Positions 59,201 to 64,000 of a DNA stretch of 64,000 bases are shown here, in pieces. Position numbers and translations under genes: made by a program. Position 1 is the stretch's first letter. Each line of letters begins with the position of its first letter. This DNA is from Linepithema humile (Eukaryota; Arthropoda; Insecta; Hymenoptera; Formicidae): assembly GCF_040581485.1 (NCBI RefSeq), contig NC_090130.1, forward strand, positions 19,161,656-19,225,655, in the 5' to 3' direction. The notes beneath the pieces were generated by a model that was not told the DNA's origin, did no database searches, and worked only from the letters and a program-made list of their open reading frames with translations.

Positions 59201-61968
59201 ACGTCGATTAGATTAAATAAATGAATCTTCTTTTAATATCCGCGACCATAATATTAAACATTAGAGGAATACATACAACGAACAAGTACTGTTTATTTTA
59301 ATTTTAATTTAATTAATTTATGATCTAATTTATAAAGTTAGGCATTATAATTGATTTATTAAGATTGCACTTGGTAAAAATTATTACACGATTGCGTATT
59401 ACACACGATCACGTTCACATTGCATATGCACACATTTCGTTCCACACACGATTCTGTTACTTGTAGGAATATCATGTACAAAGCGTAAGTTTATAGTCGA
59501 ATGTATTTTGTGTGGTAGTGTGCTTCTTTGTATACATGTGAGTATGTCCCTAAAAAATTAATCCAAACCATTGCTTTCTAAGAAATTGATTATAATGTTC
59601 TAGATACATAATTTTACGTATAACGAAAGTTAAAATTTTTTTTTCCATAAAATCGTAAGCTTAAACGCAAATGTTTTTAGTTCTTAAAAAAAAATCATTA
59701 TTACTCAATATATGTTAACAAAAAAAGTCCATTTTGTATTGACTACATTACTAACGAGTGATTTTAATTCATTAGCGTTTCGTCGATGTTGATCTTGTTG
59801 TTTTCACTCGAGATCAAAACAGAACGTTTCTTTTTGACAAGCCCCTGTCCATCAATATATCAGTGAATAATAAAAAACTGATAACCCAAATGCCACATTT
59901 GTGGAATTAGCTTGTACTTAAATAAGGCGTGTCGCATTCTAAAATAAGTGACGCAAACTTCCGTTCCGTAGCATGTTAGGCGTGGTGTGACTTTGGCATG
60001 ATAATTAATTCCGGCCTTACTTAGATCGTTCGGCAGGGTGTTGATCGAGGGTGTCAAGTACTACGCGGATCAACCACGTATGCTCGGCAGAACTTTCTTG
60101 AGACTGGTAAGTGTATTTATCGCTGACTTCATTTCCGTTATCAAAATTTTGTTACGCTAATGTTTACATGTTAATAAAGATCATTATTTTTTAATTGAGT
60201 AGTCCATTTGCAAAAGTAGTTAAATCCACTTAAAATTTTTTTGGCTAAAGCGGAAAAACTTGCATAATTTATCTTGTTTTTTGAAAAATTAAGAAAAATT
60301 CATTATTTTAGTTAACAAAACGTGTATAATATGGCATGAGAAATACAATTTCTATTTGTTAAAATAGAATTTACTTAACCAGTTTTGCTGGACAAAGGGT
60401 TTAGCTGATTTTAAAACTGGTGTTCGCCATTTTTATTTTCTGTACAGATGCAAAAACAATTAAAGTAGATTATTAAATTAAATAAAATTTTTATAATTTT
60501 GAAGCTTTTTTATTATCCTAAAAATATCAAAAAAATTTACATACTATATTACAAAACACCAGTTTTAGTTATTAATTGAAAATATACAATGGCTTTCCCT
60601 CTTTATATCAAATTCAAATAAAAATAAAATACTAAACATAGAGGAAAAATTGGCAAAACAAGTTTTATAAAAAATAATAATAAATAAAGTTTAAAAAATT
60701 AGTAATTCTAGGCTAGTTATAATTTTTATGACAAATAATTTTTACATGACTTTTTAAATTTCTGTAGCTTGTTGAGATATTCATCGCCCTACATCTAATC
60801 ACATTTTGGAAGAAGATTTTACTTTTTTACTTTTAGTCTAATTTTTTAAAATAAATATAGTCCTTTATAAAAAAGGATGTAGCTATTTTTGCAACTTGAA
60901 ATTTAAGGTTGCCATTTTGCTATAATGATTCAACTGCTTCTGCAATTGTAAAGACGAAATTAATCTTATGAAATGTCGGAATAAAACATTACAACATTTC
61001 ATAAGATTAATTTATATGTACTAAAGATGATCGAAAGGTCGACCGAAACGTTTATGATGAATTCAGAATAAAAAAGATTATAAATAAGCAACCAAAATTT
61101 TGGCGTTGACTCTTGATCCTTCTTTTATCTAATTTTTTAATTCAATTTTTTTAAGCTTAATTGCATAGAGTCTAGAGAATGCTGAATTAAAAGGAATGAT
61201 TTATTGCAAATAAAATTGAAGATTATTGTATAATGGAAATATTCAAGTAATATAATTTTAATTTTAATAATTAATAGAATTGAGTCAATTTTATTTAATA
61301 AGAATAATTTATGTACGTTATGTTTTGACAAAGAAAAAATCTAATATTGTAATATTTCTAGTTTGTTGATGTTTAAGGAAAATTATTACAATAATTGCAA
61401 CAAGATGCTATTCTATTCCAGGAGAGAGATTTTGACAAACACGTGGCATACTGCAGAGACGAGCCTGCTGCTCAGGAATTTCTTCAAACGAACAACGAAA
61501 TACGCGAATATTTCGAGGTAAGTGCTGTGTCTTGTTACCATCACCATTAGAGAAAGAGAAATTAAATTGATATCTAATTCAAATAAAATAAAGATGCGTG
61601 CGTGCGTATGTGCGCGCGCGCGCGTGTGTATAAAAATATTTTATTTTACTTTTACTATATTTACTGAATTTCTATTTGTTTTTTTATTAATTATTATTGA
61701 TTATTAATTATCATTCTACTCATTAATCAATTAACAAGTTCGAATTTGTAAGACTGAGAGGCGAGACTCACTTTCAAGAGTCAGAGCGAATTAGTATCTG
61801 TATTGAAATTAGGCGTGAACATCGTGAAACATGATAAGTTGGCATTAATGATAATAATATTAAGATTTTCCGTAGCATGCAAATTGATATTTTATTTTTC
61901 TAAAAATATTCAAAGATATACTTGTTTGCCTCCAGATGCGAAATTATAGTTCTAACATGCCAACTAAC
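41290..61968 (+). CDS. Unc-89: Unc-89/obscurin, 5' part (SH3 and start of RhoGEF domain)
   Basis: M-line giant protein of striated muscle; in the family SH3-DH-PH is followed by many Ig/Fn3 domains and kinase domains, which here lie beyond the window. Exons: 41290-41335 (MAFNSRMSTTSKRKK), 41643-41728 (EFSCTVTGVTTIQREG), 55252-55361 (SENYVVVKDYVADADGFVV, first SH3 half), optional 56492-56647, 58405-58527 (VYVRTIDGRQGWVPTSIL, second SH3 half), 58739-58909 (VVKELIETEEEFGKDLQLVV, start of DH), 60025-60106 (FGRVLIEGVKYYADQP), 61422-61517 (FDKHVAYCRDEPAAQEFL), and perhaps a 33-base microexon 61936-61968. All junctions keep phase. The gene is cut by the right edge, and I found no further DH exon in 62-64 kb. 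The intron 41729-55251 (13.5 kb) encloses the giant exon at 46758. Naming relies on the SH3-DH order and the DH sequence; another SH3-DH GEF is possible. Confidence 0.8.
41729..46757. other. First part of the large Unc-89 intron, upstream of the giant exon
   Basis: Five kilobases of AT-rich DNA with no exon I can support. If the giant exon is an alternative first exon, its promoter and 5' UTR should lie here, most likely within 46050-46757, where base composition becomes more balanced. A short (CA)n lies at 42888-42902. Confidence 0.35.
46758..51386 (+). CDS. Giant exon: CRIT repeats, coiled coil and FVPGQ repeat protein
   Basis: One exon encodes 1543 residues before a likely donor (GAGCGG|GTAAAG at 51387); open frame continues to 51524, but the codons there are abruptly AT-rich. 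Residues 1-83 hold three ~28-residue repeats: SFCRITGRSRGLP, RFCRITGKSYGLP and KCRITTNAAHLGP. About 194-262 is a charged coiled coil (ERERLETEARKRKRKK). About 437-915 is an array of some 30 units of roughly 14-18 residues built on FVPGQ-x-V-x-T-x-x-G-P; in the last third the period is a regular 14-15. Residues 915-1540 look helical, with Gln and acidic stretches and no domain I can name. The start fits because codons 2-8 match repeat 2. The donor phase (0) matches the Unc-89 SH3 exon at 55252, so this may be an alternative first exon of Unc-89. If not spliced, it is a nested gene. I cannot assign a function. Confidence 0.75.
51639..52660 (+). repeat. Degenerate tandem repeat of a 130-210 bp CT-rich unit, about seven copies
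   Basis: Each unit opens with a variant of CTCACAATATATAATTTAAT, then TCTCTTATTCTCACTCAAG, AAATATTTTTTATTTTATTC and TCATTCTTAATCATTCTCTC. Copies begin near 51639, 51782, 51985, 52130, 52255, 52466 and 52619. Unit length is irregular, so some copies have lost or gained internal CT words. Confidence 0.7.
53116..53463. mobile_element. MITE of about 348 bp with CCTGATGGAAATATTT termini
   Basis: The left end CCTGATGGAAATATTTTGCT and the reverse complement of the right end, CCTGATGGAAATATTTTTCT, agree over about 24 bases. The interior is AT-rich and differs sharply from the CT-rich DNA on both sides, as expected of an insertion. No ORF. Confidence 0.7.
56492..56647 (+). CDS. Unc-89: Cassette exon of Unc-89 inside the SH3 domain
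   Basis: A 156-base exon with acceptor GTTGTAG and donor AAAG|GTAAAG. It enters and leaves in phase 2, so it can be included or skipped without a frame change. It adds 52 residues, acidic first (MDPDLEVEIGDILD) and then Arg/Ser-rich (RARSSSSIDSDSSLE). It falls in the n-Src loop of the SH3 domain. Base composition is clearly more GC-rich than the flanking introns. Confidence 0.65.
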
Positions 61969-64000
61969 GTAAGTGAATACATGTAAACAACAATGCAACA
62001 TGTGTATACTTAATTTAAATATTAATCAAATTTACGGTAATTTATATTGACATTTGAAATAAAATCAATATAATTAATAAATATAAAACATAAGTCACAC
62101 ATAGTAAAATAAATATAAAAATTTGAAATATAAATTATTATAAATTATAATATGCTCAAAACTATATGTATTAAAATATGAATATAATAATAAAAATTTT
62201 TTGTTAATATATACATAGTGTTCTATGGGAAGTTGCTGAAACTAATTAGCTGTTATTTTTAAACACACATAGAGAGCAAAAAAAAATACTTTTTAACAGA
62301 AGACATTTTGCAGTTTTATTTATACTAAAAACTAAAAACAATCGAAAATATTTTTATCATTAAATAAATGATTAGAGAAAAATGCCAAATTTTACTAATT
62401 TTAATGGCTTATATTTTCAAAGTGCGTACCATCAGAATTATAACAAAAAAATTAAGTTACTTTTGGAAACTATAAAAAACTTTAAGCAACAAAAATTACA
62501 GTTACAGTTATAGTTTCTGAAATCGACTTAATTTTTGTTATAATTCTGACGATGCGCACTTGGGAAAATATATATCATTAAAATTAGCAATATTTTGCAT
62601 TTTTTAATAAACGTTTATTTAATGATAAAAATATTGTCTTTAGTTTATATGTAAATAAAACTGCAAAATGTCCTCTGTTAGACGATATTTTATTTTTCTT
62701 GCTCTCTACGTGCATTTAAAAATGACAGCTAATTAATTTCAGCAACTTTCCATAATACACCATGTATATATTAACAAAAAATTTTTGTACATCGTTCACT
62801 ACCTATCGACAATGTTCATAATGCCTTTAATAAATGTCGTAAATAAGCTTAGATTTTAAAATAAATGTCCTTCAATGTTGAAGTTAATGCGACACGCACG
62901 TTACCTACCTCCATGATTCCATACCAATTGCCGTAGCGATATAGATTGGGGAAAATGATATAATTATATAACAGGCGGGGATATGCGGGCGTGCGTCCAG
63001 TCCTCAAAATAGCTGGGTTTATTTTTAACGAACGGAACATCTTTCGTCTGTGTCACCTAAGACTGGTGATATCGAGATGCGTGCTATTAAAAAAAATGCG
63101 TTTTTGTACAAGTTAGGATACGTCATGGACGATGTAGTACAAATATCTATTTTAACATCTAAAATCGTATTTATAGGTCTTCCGGCGTAAACAAATTTTT
63201 TCTTTAGATCTGAGACAATTTTTTATATTGTCCGTTGGAAAAAATTACTAGAAAATTAATTTTATATTTTCTACAATTTTTTTTAAGAAACGATTTTAAT
63301 TAAATGTAAAGAAAAATATAGCTAGCATTTCTAGCAAATAGAGAATTAAAATAATAAAATAATACAAAATAATAATACTAAGTTTTTTTGAATTCTTTTA
63401 AAAATCTCTTCTATTTAACACAAAATAAGTATACAAAATATTCGAGACTTTTGAAAAGATATCTTTCATCTACGAATTTTTACTGGAGTGCAATAATTAG
63501 ATATATCGCTTATTGGTTATCTCATAAATTACTGATGGGCCGTTTAAATTTTAAATATTCCTTTTCAAATTTTGTCCGGGTTTTCCGAAATCCCATAAAT
63601 CGGGGTAAAATCGAGGATCTGTTGTAGTCTTTGAAGAAATAAAGAGTGAAGCAAAAGATTTCATCTCCGACGGACGTCAAAGTGATTGGAAAAAAAACCG
63701 GATTTTGGAACCGTGTGTATCGATTATCTGCGCGATCTACGTGTTGTTTTCGCGAGTGGTCAGTCCCACACGAAACCATCCGACGTCTAAGTATAGCCGT
63801 TGCCGTATTGGTCTTCCGAATGTGTTGCCGCGACGATTGCAAACGCTCGAAGATCCCGCCTCAGTGCCGCGAACTACTGACCACTACGCTACGCTATTAC
63901 GTGTGTATAAGAATCTCCGCACGATCCGCAGAATCTGGATCAGGAGCCGGACTCCTGGGTGCTGTTCGTAGCAGCGGGTAGCCGCACAACGGCCTCTGCG
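61518..64000. other. Right edge: Unc-89 intron DNA with a microexon candidate and a large hairpin
   Basis: Apart from the 33-base exon candidate (61936-61968) and the inverted repeat at 62192-62788, I see no feature I can support. The last 350 bases are richer in GC and carry overlapping ORFs (63646-63981, 63705-63971) that match no DH, PH or other domain I know. A short (GC)n/(GT)n lies near 61612-61628. Confidence 0.35.
62192..62788. mobile_element. Long inverted-repeat (foldback) element, about 600 bp
   Basis: The two halves are reverse complements over nearly 290 bases each, with perhaps 85% match by eye. Outer ends: AAAAATTTTTTGTTAATATATACATAG at the left against the same word with CATGG as the reverse complement of the right. 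Further in, both carry AGTTGCTGAAA, AATTAGCTG, AGAGAGCAA and CATTTTGCAGTTTTATTTA. The loop is short (about 62490-62510). No ORF. Confidence 0.8.

Noticed and set aside
61022..61060. Hammerhead-ribozyme-like string (GATGATCGAAAGGTCGACCGAAACG)-type motif, in two parts
   Set aside because: The stem with GAAA loop and the CGAAAC word are there, but the CUGANGA core has at least two mismatches and I see no closing stems. It may be a decayed retroelement end.
63646..63981. 111-codon ORF at the right edge as the next Unc-89 exon
   Set aside because: It has no DH or PH motif and no acceptor in a matching phase that I could find.

Overview
The window is animal nuclear DNA from an insect, most likely a hymenopteran and possibly an ant. 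The genome is AT-rich, introns are GT-AG and range from tens of bases to over 13 kb, and MITEs and microsatellites are plentiful. A short TTAGG tract, the insect telomere unit, sits near the left edge. The species call is inference. Most ORFs are single exons, so gene models were built by joining exons at visible splice sites and checking that reading phase is kept across every junction. There is no operon logic, rRNA, tRNA or CRISPR array that I can see.

Layout: 1-4.7 kb is a transposon nest. It holds a 2.8-kb PIF/Harbinger-like element with TAA duplications and a decayed MADF-domain gene, a 640-bp MITE, and a family of palindromic MITEs that includes an inverted pair forming a ~308-bp palindrome. 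At 5.7-8.6 kb (+) lies archipelago/FBXW7. At 10.4-10.8 kb (-) is the diphthamide J-protein DPH4. At 11.6-16.9 kb (-) is an ENOX1/2 homologue. At 20.7-22.4 kb (-) is F-actin capping protein alpha. It is head to head with RPGRIP1L (23.4-32.6 kb, +), a ciliary transition-zone protein whose 17 exons are all inside the window. One RPGRIP1L intron carries a foldback element and about 740 bp of uninterrupted GA repeat. At 33.0-36.5 kb (-) is a secreted protein with an avidin-like C-terminal domain. From 41.3 kb to the right edge (+) is the 5' part of Unc-89/obscurin (SH3 and the start of the RhoGEF domain).

Inside a 13.5-kb intron of Unc-89 lies a giant 4.6-kb coding exon. It encodes three CRIT-type repeats, a coiled coil and about 30 copies of an FVPGQ-type repeat. 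Its end has a good splice donor in the same phase as the Unc-89 SH3 exon, so it may be an alternative first exon of obscurin rather than a separate nested gene.

The genes do not form one pathway. They cover SCF ubiquitin ligase substrate choice (ago), translation factor modification (DPH4), redox/RNA-binding (ENOX), actin capping (CapZ), cilia (RPGRIP1L) and the sarcomere M-line (Unc-89). The most notable items are the avidin-like secreted protein, the FVPGQ/CRIT giant exon with its possible fusion to Unc-89, an in-phase cassette exon that would interrupt the Unc-89 SH3 domain, and the paired inverted MITEs.
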